Source: Lachnospiraceae bacterium
Lineage (GTDB): Bacteria > Bacillota > Clostridia > Lachnospirales > Lachnospiraceae
Direction of reading: 5' to 3'
Length of the DNA: 64,000 nucleotides
Assembly (NCBI GenBank): GCA_028689655.1
Contig: JAQVCT010000003.1
Coordinates: forward strand, 158,005-222,004
The notes under the pieces are model-generated. The model made no database searches, was not told where the DNA came from, and saw only the letters and a list, made by a program, of their open reading frames with translations. Position 1 is the first letter of the stretch, and every line of letters starts with the position of its first letter. The position numbers and the translations under genes are program-made. Shown here in pieces: positions 26,901 to 36,570 of this stretch.

Positions 26901-28577
26901 TTATCGGGAACCGCCGCCGCTGCCGCCTCCGATGGAACCACCACCGCCACCAAAGGACGCGCTTCCACCGCTTCCTGCACTTCGTTTTGCCTGTTCCTCT
27001 GCCTCTTCTCTGCGTCTCATGGCCTGATAGGTCAAGAGGTAATACTGATTTGCATAATAAATATTCTGTTCATATACATCCAACTCCTGGCGAATCTGCG
27101 GACAAAGATTTTTCAACTGTTTCATTACCTGATCTGCAATTCCGTAAAGTGTCGCATAGACCATATAATCCTGCCAGATGATGGTTTCCTGTATATTTCG
27201 TTCCCCGATGAGGGAGAAGTCAAGGAGATATTCCTTTAATCCCAGCAGTTCACCCAGTTCCTTTTCTCCACTTGGGGTGAGGGCACTGAGGCGATTGGAG
27301 ATGCCTCCCTTAAAGCAGGCATGAGTCCGCAGATATGATTCCCCCTCTGATTCGCTTTTGCTGATAAAGCTGCGTAACGTCTTTGGCTTTTCATTAAAAT
27401 ACGCACTAAGCTCCTGTTTCTGTAGGACACCGTCCGCCCCGGCAGCACATTCCAGCACCGTATAGAGGTATTCTTCATAAGCATCTGCCGACTGCCCTGG
27501 TTCTTTCACCAGCCGCAGGCTGACTTCTTCCTTTTTCGTTCCCTGTGTCTTCACAGGTTCCAGACAGCCATCGGATACCAGCCGCAGCATGGTGGTGGCC
27601 AATATGGCGCCATCTTCACATACCTGGAACTCTTTTCCCAGACGATAGGTAGCATTGATATTTCCGTCATTGGGAATGTCTCTGAAATAGTTTTGCTTTT
27701 TTGCAAACTTTTTGATCTTGCCATCATACATTTTCTTCCGTATTCGGTTTACCAGCACGACGATACCTATCACCACAGCAGCGATCAGTATCAGAACGAT
27801 CCCCACTGCCACATCAGACACATCTTCATCCGAACTGTCATAGTCGCTTCCTTCAAAGGCAGCTTCCTTGACCGCTTCGAAGCTTCCCTCCTCCTGTCTT
27901 GCCGGATTTAATATGCCCTTCTGAAATGCAAACATTATGGTCATATGATTGTCCTTTTCCAGGGCTTTCTCTGTATAAGCATAGATACTGTCATCATCAA
28001 ATGCCACCTGTCCGTCATAACCAAATGCCCAGATATCGCAGATATCATCGGTGATGGGTGTCCCATCCCACAGGGTGATCCGCACATCCGCATTCGTAGG
28101 GGTGGTGTTCATCTGATCATTGATAAAGCGGAAATTTACTCCATCTGCATCCTCGTAGCTTCCTACCACATGATCCACTGTGTAGGAGATTCTATAAACA
28201 CGATGTCCATACTGACTGATGCCAAAGCACAGTTCGTATCCATCCTCTGTAGGCAGGATACCACAGGTATAGGACTTGTCATCAAAGGAGGCATCCACAT
28301 CCCATGCATCCAGCACAGCATATTCCTACTCCTCGTCAGAGACCTGCAGGTCATGAATCGTTATACCGGATAATGCTTTGATGGGGATATAATTCTCCGT
28401 TCCCTCATCGAAATCGCCCTCCCAGTACTGTACCACATCCATGGACCCATCCTGCTGTATCGTAGCTTCCACTTGTATCATATTTATATGATTTGCTGCA
28501 TTTACCGGCATTCCACATAGTAAAACAGCCATACATAAAATACCAAAAAGTAAAAATTTCTTACCTGTCTGTTTCAT
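26901..28577 (-). pseudogene. DUF2207 family membrane protein, interrupted by one in-frame TAG
   Basis: Two open stretches in the same frame, 28577-28326 and 28325-26901, are separated only by a TAG at 28326-28328. Together they would be a 558-residue protein: a signal peptide (LLFGILCMAVLLCGMPVNA), a beta-rich extracellular DUF2207 domain, a helix (AVGIVLILIAAVVIGIVVLV) near residue 258, a cytoplasmic domain, and a Gly/Ser-rich tail ending GGGSGGGSR. Such tails are typical of DUF2207 proteins, which often neighbour lemA as here. The second half could start at GTG 28316 but would lack the signal peptide. A single base change (for example GAG to TAG) or a sequencing error explains the break. 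Confidence 0.8.
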
Positions 28578-28598
28578 TTTTATGCCCTTCTACTTGAA

Positions 28599-28701
28599 CG
28601 TCAGCCCATCTTAAATTTGTCCTGTTAAGGAACTATCGTTGCTTAATCCCTTTGGGATAATCCTTCCTTCGGAAGTATTACATTGGACAAATGGGCTGAC
28701 G
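28599..28701. repeat. About 103-bp dispersed palindromic element (family B), copy 1
   Basis: The ends pair: CGTCAGCCCAT...ATTTGTCC with GGACAAATGGGCTGACG. Short hairpins ATCCC-TTT-GGGAT and CTTCC-TTC-GGAAG lie inside. A close copy is at 54793-54894. A separate 10-bp palindrome (28710-28730) follows. The element sits in the 188-bp gap between two co-directional genes. Confidence 0.8.
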
Positions 28702-28765
28702 CTGCATATCAAGTTTTCCCGGAAAACTTGACACAATCCTTGAACATCAGTTCATTATAATTTTC

Positions 28766-29683
28766 TCAGATTCCTAACAATTGTCTCTTCTTTTCCTGGA
28801 ATTCCTCCTGGGAGATAATGCCCTCCTCCATGAGGGATTTGTACTTCTTAATATCCTCAATGGTATCACCAGCCTGCTGTGGCTGCTGTACCTGCTGTAC
28901 AAATCCTCCAAGTCCCGGAGCCCCTACACTCTGCTCCACTGCCTGTGGGAATGCCACTGTTTTCAGTGCATTCACCAGTTTTTCAATCTCTTCGATATCA
29001 TTCTGGTAATCCCGGATATAATCGTTCACATCCGGACGGTCATTGGAAAACGTGGGGCCATTCATATCACAGGTAACCACTTTCCAGTAAGGGTGATTCA
29101 GATGAATCTCCACCTGAAAGCTGTGAAAAGGTTCTGAGATATCAATGGACGGAATATACGTTCTGTGATAATCCTCATCCTCCCGCTCCATCCTTCGTTC
29201 CATTGACTCCTCCATCCTCTTATTCATAATATACTGAACAAGCTGAGGTTCCATGGCTCTCACACGTTCCGGCACTGTACTGGTATATCGTTTCAATGCC
29301 TTTGCATCCCCTTCATACAGTGGCGTGGTATCCTCTTTGATGGTAAAGCTTACCAGCTCTGCCCCCTGAAAAATCGTCTTGTCCGGCTGTTTGCTCATAC
29401 AGAACAGATGATTCTCGTAATCGAAGATCAGTTTCGTATCCCACCAGCCAAAGTCCACTTTTTCTGAAATCTGGAACTGCTCCTGGAGTCTTTTATTCTC
29501 CTCGTAGTACACCATATACTCCCGCAAGCCCTGCATCGTCAATCCATCTCGGAGATCCCTTTGCATGTCTATCTTTGCATCACAGTTACTACAGATATAC
29601 TCGCCATCTATCTTTGTGGGTAATAAAAATCCTACCTTTCCGCCACAGATCGCACAGGGCGGTTTCTTTCCAAGTAAACCCAT
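28766..29683 (-). CDS. Zinc-ribbon (DUF4428-like) protein with C-terminal SHOCT domain
   Basis: A 305-residue soluble protein. The N-terminus has a four-cysteine ribbon, CAICGGKVGF...YICSNCDAKID (residues 10-38). The middle (about 75-260) is a beta-rich domain of unknown role, with a charged helical stretch MNKRMEESMERRMERED near residue 155. The last 30 residues, IEDIKKYKSLMEEGIISQEEFQEKKRQLLGI, are a SHOCT oligomerisation motif. Proteins of this layout are widespread in Lachnospiraceae without known function. It lies between lemA and the broken DUF2207 gene on one strand, suggesting an envelope-related group. Confidence 0.8.
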   Translation of the reverse strand: MGLLGKKPPCAICGGKVGFLLPTKIDGEYICSNCDAKIDMQRDLRDGLTMQGLREYMVYYEENKRLQEQFQISEKVDFGWWDTKLIFDYENHLFCMSKQPDKTIFQGAELVSFTIKEDTTPLYEGDAKALKRYTSTVPERVRAMEPQLVQYIMNKRMEESMERRMEREDEDYHRTYIPSIDISEPFHSFQVEIHLNHPYWKVVTCDMNGPTFSNDRPDVNDYIRDYQNDIEEIEKLVNALKTVAFPQAVEQSVGAPGLGGFVQQVQQPQQAGDTIEDIKKYKSLMEEGIISQEEFQEKKRQLLGI

Positions 29684-29713
29684 ATCATCACTTCCTATTC
29701 CAATTTTAATTTT

Positions 29714-30265
29714 TTATTTCATACTCGGCATATCCATCTTTTCTTCCTTGGTCTCCAGATAATCTCTTTGTGAAAATCCTAACATTCCTGCTATCATGGA
29801 TACCGGAAATATACGAATGGTTCTGTTCAGCTTCGTCACACTGTCATTATAGATCAGACGGCTGGTGCGCACCATGTTCTCATACTGCTTTACTGCATCC
29901 ATGGTCTTTGCATAGTTCTCATTCGCTTTCAATTCCGGATATTGCTCACTTACCATGGCGATTCTCCCCATAGCCTCCGCAATAATTCCCTCCTGCTGCG
30001 CCACATCATCCACTGTGGACTTAGCCGTGATCACAGACCTTCTGGACTTTATAGTCTCGATCAGCGTCTCGCTCTCATGCTGTGCATATCCTTTCGTAAG
30101 ATCCAGGAGTGCTGTCAATGCATCGAATCGTGAGGACAACTGAACCCCTATCTGACTCATGGCATTGTTAATATTCTCATCTAACACTACCAGTGTCCTC
30201 TGTGTGGACATGAACCACAGACCCAGTATGACGACTAACACCACTAATACAATTACTATCATCAT
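29714..30265 (-). CDS. lemA: LemA family membrane protein
   Basis: A 183-residue protein with an N-terminal helix (MMIVIVLVVLVVILGLWFM) and a helical-bundle LemA domain: RTLVVLDENINNAMSQIGVQLSSRFDALTALLDLTKGYAQHESETLIETI and YNDSVTKLNRTIRIFPVSMIAGMLGF. LemA proteins are envelope components of uncertain role, often encoded with DUF2207 or TPM proteins, as here. ATG 30265 follows AAAGGTGG; an ATG three bases on is equally possible. Confidence 0.92.
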   Translation of the reverse strand: MMIVIVLVVLVVILGLWFMSTQRTLVVLDENINNAMSQIGVQLSSRFDALTALLDLTKGYAQHESETLIETIKSRRSVITAKSTVDDVAQQEGIIAEAMGRIAMVSEQYPELKANENYAKTMDAVKQYENMVRTSRLIYNDSVTKLNRTIRIFPVSMIAGMLGFSQRDYLETKEEKMDMPSMK

Positions 30266-30321
30266 TTTTGTAACCACCTTTCCCAATGTTATCAGATACC
30301 TATTTTTAGAAACTATATAGA

Positions 30322-30401
30322 AAAACACCAGTCATCCGGCGTGAAGCATGCAGAACATCTCTATCCGCTTTGCTGTGCATTTCCCAATGTACTGGTGTTT
30401 T
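30322..30401 (-). terminator. Terminator-like long hairpin after the lipoprotein gene
   Basis: AAAACACCAGT (30322-30332) and ACTGGTGTTTT (30391-30401) are perfectly complementary around a 58-base partly structured loop; on the minus strand TTTTTCTATATAG follows. Confidence 0.55.
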
Positions 30402-30466
30402 CTATTTTCATCTACAGATACAGGTCCATGAATATTCCATGCAAGCCTGTGTCTGCCACTATACGA

Positions 30467-31357
30467 TTATTGAAGTTCTTCTGCAAGTGCTACCATTGCA
30501 TCTGTAACGCTGGCTGCATCTGTCTGTACCAGACCGAAAGTAAGCTGTGTTGAATCTACTGTGAAGTAAAGCTCTGATCCATCTTCTGCCATATCCCAGC
30601 TTAAAGTATCCAGTGCTTCACCATTCTCATCAAACAGATAGATACTGTCATAATCGATGGACCATGTACCCTGATGCTCTTCGGTATTACCCTCTGCATC
30701 CATGATACCCATGTAATACTGGCCATCTTTCAATGAGAATGCCATTGCCATAGTAGAGTCTTCATCAAGGCCTGCCCATACTGTGCTGTCCAGGAATTCT
30801 CCTACACTTGCTGCTGTTGCCTGCTGCTCCATTGCTGCAGCTGCTGATTCGATATCACCCTCTACCTGAGCCATTACTGCTGTATCATTTAATACCATCA
30901 CATCATTTTCTTCATCATAGCTCCATGCAATCTCACCAATCTGGCTGGTACACTCTGCATCTTCGTATATGTAAAGTGCATCTGTTCCGATATTCCAATA
31001 TCCTTCTACGCCTTCATCACCCTCTACATTTGAATAAAGAGCCACCTGGCCATCACCAAATCCCAGTGCATAGCAGGTATAATCCTCTGCGTCCATACCT
31101 ACCCAGCATGTGCCATCCAGTGCTGCTGCCAGCTCATCAAGTGCTGCCTGTAAATCTTCCTCTCCTGATGCAGCTTCTTCCGTGGCAGCTTCTGTTGTCC
31201 CTGCTGTCTCTGCTGTCTCCGGTGCTGCTGTTTCCGCTGTGGTCACTGCCTCTGTGGTTGCTGCCGGTGCTGCTGCTTCTTCCTTTTTTGCACCACATGC
31301 GGTAACTGATAATATCATTGCCGCTGATAATAATACTGCTAATACTTTTCTCTTCAT
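30467..31357 (-). CDS. Secreted lipoprotein with two repeated domains
   Basis: A 296-residue lipoprotein: signal peptide MKRKVLAVLLSAAMILS, lipobox VTACGAK (cysteine at about residue 21), an Ala/Thr/Glu linker to about residue 65, then two similar domains. Each begins WVGMDAEDYTCYALGFGDGQVALY or WAGLDEDSTMAMAFSLKDGQYYMG and continues with a line of the form GYWNIGTDALYIYED / GTWSIDYDSIYLFDE. No function is recognised; the repeats recall lipocalin-like or META-like beta domains. ATG 31357 follows AGGAGG. It lies downstream of the LytTR kinase gene and has a promoter with LytTR-type boxes. Confidence 0.85.
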   Translation of the reverse strand: MKRKVLAVLLSAAMILSVTACGAKKEEAAAPAATTEAVTTAETAAPETAETAGTTEAATEEAASGEEDLQAALDELAAALDGTCWVGMDAEDYTCYALGFGDGQVALYSNVEGDEGVEGYWNIGTDALYIYEDAECTSQIGEIAWSYDEENDVMVLNDTAVMAQVEGDIESAAAAMEQQATAASVGEFLDSTVWAGLDEDSTMAMAFSLKDGQYYMGIMDAEGNTEEHQGTWSIDYDSIYLFDENGEALDTLSWDMAEDGSELYFTVDSTQLTFGLVQTDAASVTDAMVALAEELQ

Positions 31358-31431
31358 AACTCTTTCCTCCTGTGTTTTGGACATCCGTCCATTTTGTTTG
31401 CTTGAACAGGATCTTCTTTCCTGTTGCACCA

Positions 31432-31500
31432 ACTATACCATTCCTTATCCTGTTATGTGATTGTCCTGCATGAATCGACCCTTTTTTGAACGAAATCGAC
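31432..31500 (-). promoter_or_regulatory. Lipoprotein gene promoter with LytTR-type direct repeats
   Basis: AATCGAC occurs at 31473-31479 and 31494-31500, exactly 21 bp apart, the spacing of the paired sites bound by LytTR regulators. A TATAGT -10 on the minus strand is at 31432-31437, 35 bp from the nearer box. The block GATTNTCC-ATNAATCGACCC-TTTTTT and the -10 region are shared with 43787-43854. Confidence 0.6.
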
Positions 31501-31535
31501 ATGAACTGTAAAACATTAGAGGAAAAGGAAAATAT

Positions 31536-32813
31536 TTATACGGAAATGCGCAATACGAACCGGCGGTCTTCCTCCGAGAAGGAACAGATTCCCCGATAAC
31601 GCTCCACAATGGTACGGATACTGTAGGTTCCCACGCCATGCCCCGGTTTGTCCGTTATGGGCATACCTTTGTAGAAGCGTATTCCCTCCCTGCAGCTGTT
31701 GATGATTTGTAGAAATATCTTTCCTGTCTCATCCTTAGAATAGCCGTGTACAGAAATAAATCTATCTCCTCCGCTATCAGATAATGCCTCACATTCATGC
31801 AGTGCATTTTCCAGTGCATTGGATAACAGTACCCCCATATCCTCATCTGCAATGAGTAGAAATTTCCCCAGAGATACCTGAATATCCATGGCTATGTGCT
31901 CCTGCTTCGCCTTGTCCGCATAGGTGCTCAATACCAGGTTGGTCGCTTCATTTTCACAATACTGCACCACCTTTGCAGCCTCCATCTGATGGCAGATTCC
32001 CTGAATATATTCCTTTGCCTGTTCCAGCTTCTGCTGATCGATACATCCGAAAAGGTATTGCAGGTGATGCCTCAGATCATGACGATAAATCGCTGCCTGT
32101 TCATGGCTCTCCCGCAATACTTCCATTTCCTTTACTGCCTGTTTTATCTGCATATCCAGACCGCGTCGATTATATTCCAGTGCCTGATATTCCCTGTTTT
32201 TCATGGAGATCTGTGCCATAAAGAGCAGATATGATAACGAACATACAAAGGGCATAAATTCCACCACCACCATGGTACCGTTATAGAGGGTCTCTGAATA
32301 GACTGTTGCAAAATAATCAAAAAGATAATACAGTGCAGGAATGATGCCAATGCGGAGTATGTGTGCTGTCTTCTCCTGTGCCAGCTCCTGTATTGGCCGC
32401 GCGGCGAACAACAGTATCAGAATGAAGATGAGCGGCGTAAGGATCAGTTCGATTCCCTGTAAGGCATTCTCATCCATTTTCAATAGTGCTCCCACGAAAA
32501 GTGCCGCCCAAGCCCGCAGCTGGCAACAGGAATATGCGGTGAGCACTGCCACCACGGACCACAGTAAACGCTTTTGCAGATACCACAGCACCAGGATCAG
32601 GGGTAAGTGTGTCACCAGCGGATACACACTCCTTATTGCCTGTAGACCGAAGTATCGGTTTATGATTCCCTGCATGAGAAGTATCATAGCGGTGGTAGCT
32701 GTCAATATTATAATTTCTCTTTTTCTTCCTGGTATCTTACAGAATACGGCAGACAGCACACAGCCAAATATTGCTACTGCCACATAATTGAAAAATGATA
32801 TTGTCAGTGTCAT
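31536..32813 (-). CDS. GHKL-type sensor histidine kinase (AgrC/BlpH-like)
   Basis: A 425-residue kinase. Five to six hydrophobic helices fill residues 1-210. The phosphoacceptor histidine is in AAIYRHDLRHHLQYL. The GHKL ATPase is marked by an N box near DEDMGVLLSNALENALHECEAL and the glycine box GHGVGTYSIRTIVERY. This layout is that of peptide-sensing kinases that pair with LytTR regulators. ATG 32813 is preferred, with GGAGG in front; 32825 is possible. The regulator gene ends 31 bp upstream in the same operon. No peptide pheromone gene or AgrB protease was found nearby. Confidence 0.92.
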   Translation of the reverse strand: MTLTISFFNYVAVAIFGCVLSAVFCKIPGRKREIIILTATTAMILLMQGIINRYFGLQAIRSVYPLVTHLPLILVLWYLQKRLLWSVVAVLTAYSCCQLRAWAALFVGALLKMDENALQGIELILTPLIFILILLFAARPIQELAQEKTAHILRIGIIPALYYLFDYFATVYSETLYNGTMVVVEFMPFVCSLSYLLFMAQISMKNREYQALEYNRRGLDMQIKQAVKEMEVLRESHEQAAIYRHDLRHHLQYLFGCIDQQKLEQAKEYIQGICHQMEAAKVVQYCENEATNLVLSTYADKAKQEHIAMDIQVSLGKFLLIADEDMGVLLSNALENALHECEALSDSGGDRFISVHGYSKDETGKIFLQIINSCREGIRFYKGMPITDKPGHGVGTYSIRTIVERYRGICSFSEEDRRFVLRISV

Positions 32814-32844
32814 ATATCCCTCCATTATTTGTAACTTAAGAACA

Positions 32845-33573
32845 TCAGCCCATCTTCTCGTTCGCCAGATATTCCAAATACATATCTTTCATCTTCGTGA
32901 ATTTTCCATGGGGAATGGGAATCTCTGCAAGACAGCTCATGACGATGCCACGACTGGTAATACTCTGTATATATTCCATATTCACCAGATACGATCGGTG
33001 GGGAAATAGAAAATTTCCCTTTTCACAGAGTTTATCATACAGTTCTTCCAGCCTGCCCCTGGTCTCCAGTTCCTTTCCGCTTAACAGATGAATATAGATT
33101 CTGTGATTAATCACTTCACAATACTCCAACTGTGCCACCTGTATTCTGGTGATTCCACTTTTACATTTCAACAGAAAACTGCTGTCCTGCTCCCTTATCT
33201 GTTCCGCGAACAGGCGATTCATCAATTTTATAAAGGTATCCTTCTGTATGGGTTTCAGCTGATAGTCATACGCCCGTACCTCATAAGATTTTAATGCAAA
33301 TTCCGGAGATGAAGTCAGGAATATGATCCTGACATTGTTATCATACTGCCGTAACTCCCTGGCTGTATCCATGCCGTTCATTCCATTCATGATAATATCC
33401 AGGAACAGCACATCGTATCGTTCTCCTCTTTCCACTTCCATCAGCAGTTCGATAGGCGTTTGATAGGAAACAAATGATATTTCCTGACCATTTGCATCCC
33501 CATAGCTTTTTATCATTGCCTCCAACTCCTCCAAAATGAACAGATCGTCGTCACATCCTGCAATTCTCAGCAT
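32845..33573 (-). CDS. LytTR response regulator 1 (kinase partner)
   Basis: A 242-residue regulator: receiver domain (1-120) with phospho-aspartate in DVLFLDIIMNGMNGMDTA, then a LytTR DNA-binding domain (about 140-240) with YCEVINHRIYIHLLSGKELETRGRLEELYDKL and FLFPHRSYLVNMEYIQSI. It precedes the kinase gene. It is divergent from a second LytTR regulator, and direct repeats at 33652-33682 lie in its promoter. AGGAGAAATGGAG precedes ATG 33573. Confidence 0.94.
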   Translation of the reverse strand: MLRIAGCDDDLFILEELEAMIKSYGDANGQEISFVSYQTPIELLMEVERGERYDVLFLDIIMNGMNGMDTARELRQYDNNVRIIFLTSSPEFALKSYEVRAYDYQLKPIQKDTFIKLMNRLFAEQIREQDSSFLLKCKSGITRIQVAQLEYCEVINHRIYIHLLSGKELETRGRLEELYDKLCEKGNFLFPHRSYLVNMEYIQSITSRGIVMSCLAEIPIPHGKFTKMKDMYLEYLANEKMG

Positions 33574-33614
33574 CTCTCCATTTCTCCTTTCAAAAGTTGC
33601 TCCATATTACCTTT

Positions 33615-33682
33615 ATCATATAGGATTGTATTTTCTTTTTCCGCATTTTTTCCTGAAATGTCACATTTTTCCCCTGAAATGT
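33615..33682 (-). promoter_or_regulatory. Promoter of the LytTR operon with paired direct repeats
   Basis: CCTGAAATGT occurs at 33652-33661 and 33673-33682, 21 bp apart. On the minus strand the core is ACATTTCAG, close to the LytTR consensus. A TATGAT -10 (33615-33620) for the regulator-kinase operon lies 31 bp away. The same boxes could also serve the divergent regulator gene, whose candidate -10 TAGTAT is at 33738-33743. Confidence 0.6.
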
Positions 33683-33828
33683 ATAAAAAAGTCCCTCCAT
33701 GAAAAAGGAAGGATTGCTATGTCACGTCCGCATATGCTAGTATAGGGAATATAACGCATCTGCAAGATTCAAACAGATACGTGTTGCTATGAACAGTCAT
33801 AAATATAGAAGACAGAAGGTATCACACC

Positions 33829-34578
33829 ATGCTCCAAATTGCTATCTGCGATGATAATTTTGAAGAAACAACACATATTACTCATATTCTGGAACAGTAT
33901 CAGCTCCAGAGAAAGGCTCCCCACACAGAAGTTTTCTTTTCCTGTGATATTTTTCACAATGCCGCCGATCTTCTGACCTCCATGAGCCGGAAATCCTATC
34001 AAATTCTATTTCTGGATATTCTAATGCCCGGATTAAACGGCATGGATGCCGCCCACAGGATCCGTTCCTTTGATCAGCATCTGGAGATCATCTTTATATC
34101 TTCCTCCCCTGAATATGCGCTGGAGGGTTATTCCGTACATGCACGGCATTATCTCATAAAGCCAGTCACCCCGAAATGTCTATATCCCCTGTTAGATGAT
34201 ATTCTTCGGGAACAGCAGCGTATGGAAGATGCTCTGACGCTTCAAACCGGAACCGAAATCGTGCATATTCCTTACCACCGTATTGAATACATTGAGGTCT
34301 ATAATAAGAAGCTGATGTTCCAACTGTCAAATGATGAACGCACAATATTACCCGGCACCCTTGCCAGATGTGAAGAACAATTATTGAACCGCCCGGAATT
34401 CATAAAGGTGCATCGATCCTATCTGGTCAATATGTCTTGTATTCACTCACTGGATTCCAAAGAGATCCTCACAGCCTCCTATCATCGGATTCCAGTCTCC
34501 CGACTTCTCTATGCCGCTGTCCGAGAATCTTATATGCAATATTTATTTCAAGAAAAAGGAGTCAGGCCACGCCCCTAG
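33829..34578 (+). CDS. LytTR response regulator 2 (divergent paralogue)
   Basis: A 249-residue regulator with receiver (phospho-aspartate in QILFLDILMPGLNGMDAA) and LytTR domain (YIEVYNKKLMFQLSNDERTILPGTLARCEEQLL, FIKVHRSYLVNMSCIHSL). It is a clear paralogue of regulator 1 and is transcribed the other way with no kinase of its own. It may share the kinase, modulate regulator 1, or respond to a distant kinase. GAAGGT precedes ATG 33829. A bidirectional terminator follows. Confidence 0.93.
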   Translation: MLQIAICDDNFEETTHITHILEQYQLQRKAPHTEVFFSCDIFHNAADLLTSMSRKSYQILFLDILMPGLNGMDAAHRIRSFDQHLEIIFISSSPEYALEGYSVHARHYLIKPVTPKCLYPLLDDILREQQRMEDALTLQTGTEIVHIPYHRIEYIEVYNKKLMFQLSNDERTILPGTLARCEEQLLNRPEFIKVHRSYLVNMSCIHSLDSKEILTASYHRIPVSRLLYAAVRESYMQYLFQEKGVRPRP

Positions 34579-34631
34579 CCGCATCAGCCACTCTACTCTT
34601 TCTCCCAGGATTACACCCCATCCAGAAAAGA

Positions 34632-34668
34632 AGAACTGCCAAAGCATATCATACGCTTTGGCAGTTCT
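34632..34668. terminator. Bidirectional terminator between the LytTR gene and pfp
   Basis: A perfect 14-bp stem (34632-34645 with 34655-34668) around a nine-base loop, with T-rich sequence on the plus side (CTTTCTTC) and A/T-rich sequence on the other. Confidence 0.8.
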
Positions 34669-34712
34669 CTTTCTTCTATAACTATTCTATAACTATTTTA
34701 TAAATAATTTGC

Positions 34713-36371
34713 TTATTCCTGTTCAAGAGCAAGTGTTCTTGTGGTGATGTCACAAACTTCAGCAGGTCCGTAGTACTGAATAGCACCTGGATATGTGAAG
34801 CATGTATCAGCAGCCCACTCTTCTCTGTGTGCTTCAAAATATTTGAATGGTTTTCCATCAAGCTCAACAAGTGCTTTTCTGATAACCGGTTTGTCTTCGC
34901 CATGTCTTCTCTCGATGTTCATCATCTTGGTAATGGGCATACCGCCTGCAACCCATTCGCTTGCAGGTGCTGAAAGATTGGATACTTTCGATAAGTAGCC
35001 ATTGTAGCCATACTGAATCAGCATAGTTGCATTATATCCCAATGAGTAGCAGTAATCTGAATCGAAGTTCGATGGGAATGCACATCTTCCTTCATAGCCA
35101 AAGAAGTGATGAAGGGCACTGAATTTACCATTGTATGTGCCTTTTTTCTTACGATCAGCTAATTTATCTGCAACGAGTGCTGAGAATAATTTCTCTGACT
35201 CGATGAGAGATACCTGTACATTGCCGTGTGGATCTCTTTCCAGGAATAACTGCTGCTGGATTCCCTGTGGAAGAATGGCAAATACTGACATGGATTCTTT
35301 TGAAAGACCCTGCTCAATAAATGCATATTTCTCTGCCCATGTTGGGAGTGCATTGAAAGTTTCCGCCTTGCTGCCAGCTAAAAGTTCGTTGATCTCTCCG
35401 ATTAATGCTGAGAATTCTGGAACGAATTCAACAACACCTTCCGGAATAACAGCAACACCAAAGTTCATGCCCTTTGCTGCTCTCTTTTCAACGGAATCAG
35501 CGATGTAGTCTGCGATCTGTGAAAGTGACATTTTCTTAGCTGCTACTTCCTCGGAAACGAGACAGATGTTTGGCTGTGTCTCAAGTGCACATTCCAGTGC
35601 TACGTGGGAAGCGGAACGACCCATAACTTTGATAAAGTGCCAGTATTTCTTAGCGGAGTTGGCATCCCTCTCGATGTTACCGATCAATTCACTGTAAGTC
35701 TTTGTGGCTGTATCGAAACCGAATGAGCATTCGATGTCTTCATTTTTAAGGTCACCATCGATTGTCTTAGGGCATCCGATTACCTGAATACCTGTATCGT
35801 GAGCTGCAAAGTACTCAGCCAGAACTGCTGCATTTGTGTTGGAATCGTCACCACCGATGATAACGATTGCTGTAATGCCATGCTTTTTACAAACTTCTAC
35901 GGAAATTGCGAACTGCTCATCTGTCTCCAGCTTTGTTCTGCCGGAACCAATGATATCAAATCCACCTGTATTTCTGAACTCATTGATGTAAGCATCATCA
36001 AAGATCAGATAATCATCATCCACAAGTCCGCTTGGGCCATTTTTGAAACCATAAAGAACGTTTTCTTTGTTGGTAGCTTTTAATGCATCATACAGACCAC
36101 ATACAACATTGTGTCCGCCGGGTGCCTGTCCACCGGAAAGGATAACACCTACCACCTGTTTCTTTGCAGCAGATGTATTCTGACCTTTTTCAAATGTAAT
36201 TTCTTTCTTGCCATATGTGTTAGGGAAGAGAGCTTTGATCTTATCCTGATCAGCTACGCTCTGTGTTTCGCTGCCCTCTTTAACGCCGATTTCTGCGATA
36301 CCATGTCTGAGCATTCCCGGAAGTTTTGGAGTATACTCGTATCTGGCTTTTTGTAATGGTGAATAATTCAT
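34713..36371 (-). CDS. pfp: Pyrophosphate-dependent 6-phosphofructokinase (long form)
   Basis: A 552-residue enzyme that phosphorylates fructose-6-phosphate with pyrophosphate, reversibly. Signatures: [24 protein letters not shown] (phosphate loop), [19 protein letters not shown] with the GGDD typical of PPi users, [24 protein letters not shown] (catalytic TIDGD), and [14 protein letters not shown]. The long form of about 550 residues is the plant-beta/clostridial type. It makes glycolysis independent of ATP at this step. It is transcribed alone from a good promoter. AAAGGAG precedes ATG 36371. Confidence 0.96.
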   Translation of the reverse strand: MNYSPLQKARYEYTPKLPGMLRHGIAEIGVKEGSETQSVADQDKIKALFPNTYGKKEITFEKGQNTSAAKKQVVGVILSGGQAPGGHNVVCGLYDALKATNKENVLYGFKNGPSGLVDDDYLIFDDAYINEFRNTGGFDIIGSGRTKLETDEQFAISVEVCKKHGITAIVIIGGDDSNTNAAVLAEYFAAHDTGIQVIGCPKTIDGDLKNEDIECSFGFDTATKTYSELIGNIERDANSAKKYWHFIKVMGRSASHVALECALETQPNICLVSEEVAAKKMSLSQIADYIADSVEKRAAKGMNFGVAVIPEGVVEFVPEFSALIGEINELLAGSKAETFNALPTWAEKYAFIEQGLSKESMSVFAILPQGIQQQLFLERDPHGNVQVSLIESEKLFSALVADKLADRKKKGTYNGKFSALHHFFGYEGRCAFPSNFDSDYCYSLGYNATMLIQYGYNGYLSKVSNLSAPASEWVAGGMPITKMMNIERRHGEDKPVIRKALVELDGKPFKYFEAHREEWAADTCFTYPGAIQYYGPAEVCDITTRTLALEQE

Positions 36372-36414
36372 AATTTATCTCCTTTGCAGTATTAAATTTA
36401 GATTTACAACTTAG

Positions 36415-36443
36415 ATTTTAAGGCATTCCATGAAAAATGTAAA
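36415..36443 (-). promoter_or_regulatory. pfp promoter
   Basis: On the minus strand TTTACA (36438-36443) and TAAAAT (36415-36420) are separated by 17 bases. The start codon follows 43 bp later. No operator symmetry was seen. Confidence 0.65.
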
Positions 36444-36570
36444 CTATAAAAAACTATTTCATCCATATTTTGTCCGTTCTTATGGGAAAACATGGTGTGA
36501 AGTCTGTACTTTCAGATCAAAAAGAGAAACTGACAGTTCCTGCAATACCGGATACAGATGGCTTTCCATG

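Noticed and set aside
26729..26980. Minus-strand open frame with NRVKE pentapeptides
   Set aside because: It overlaps the DUF2207 tail in another frame and has no start signal; it reflects the 15-bp minisatellite.
28326..28328. Recoding of the TAG as pyrrolysine or selenocysteine
   Set aside because: Nothing in the sequence supports it: TAG is not a selenocysteine codon and no pyrrolysine genes are visible; a nonsense mutation or error is simpler.
32836..32852. Third copy of the family B element (AACATCAGCCCATCTT)
   Set aside because: Only about 16 bases match and they overlap the coding end of the LytTR regulator; probably chance or a remnant.
31536..34578. Complete agr-type quorum-sensing locus
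   Set aside because: Kinase and regulator are present, but no AgrB-like protease or precursor peptide was found within several kb.
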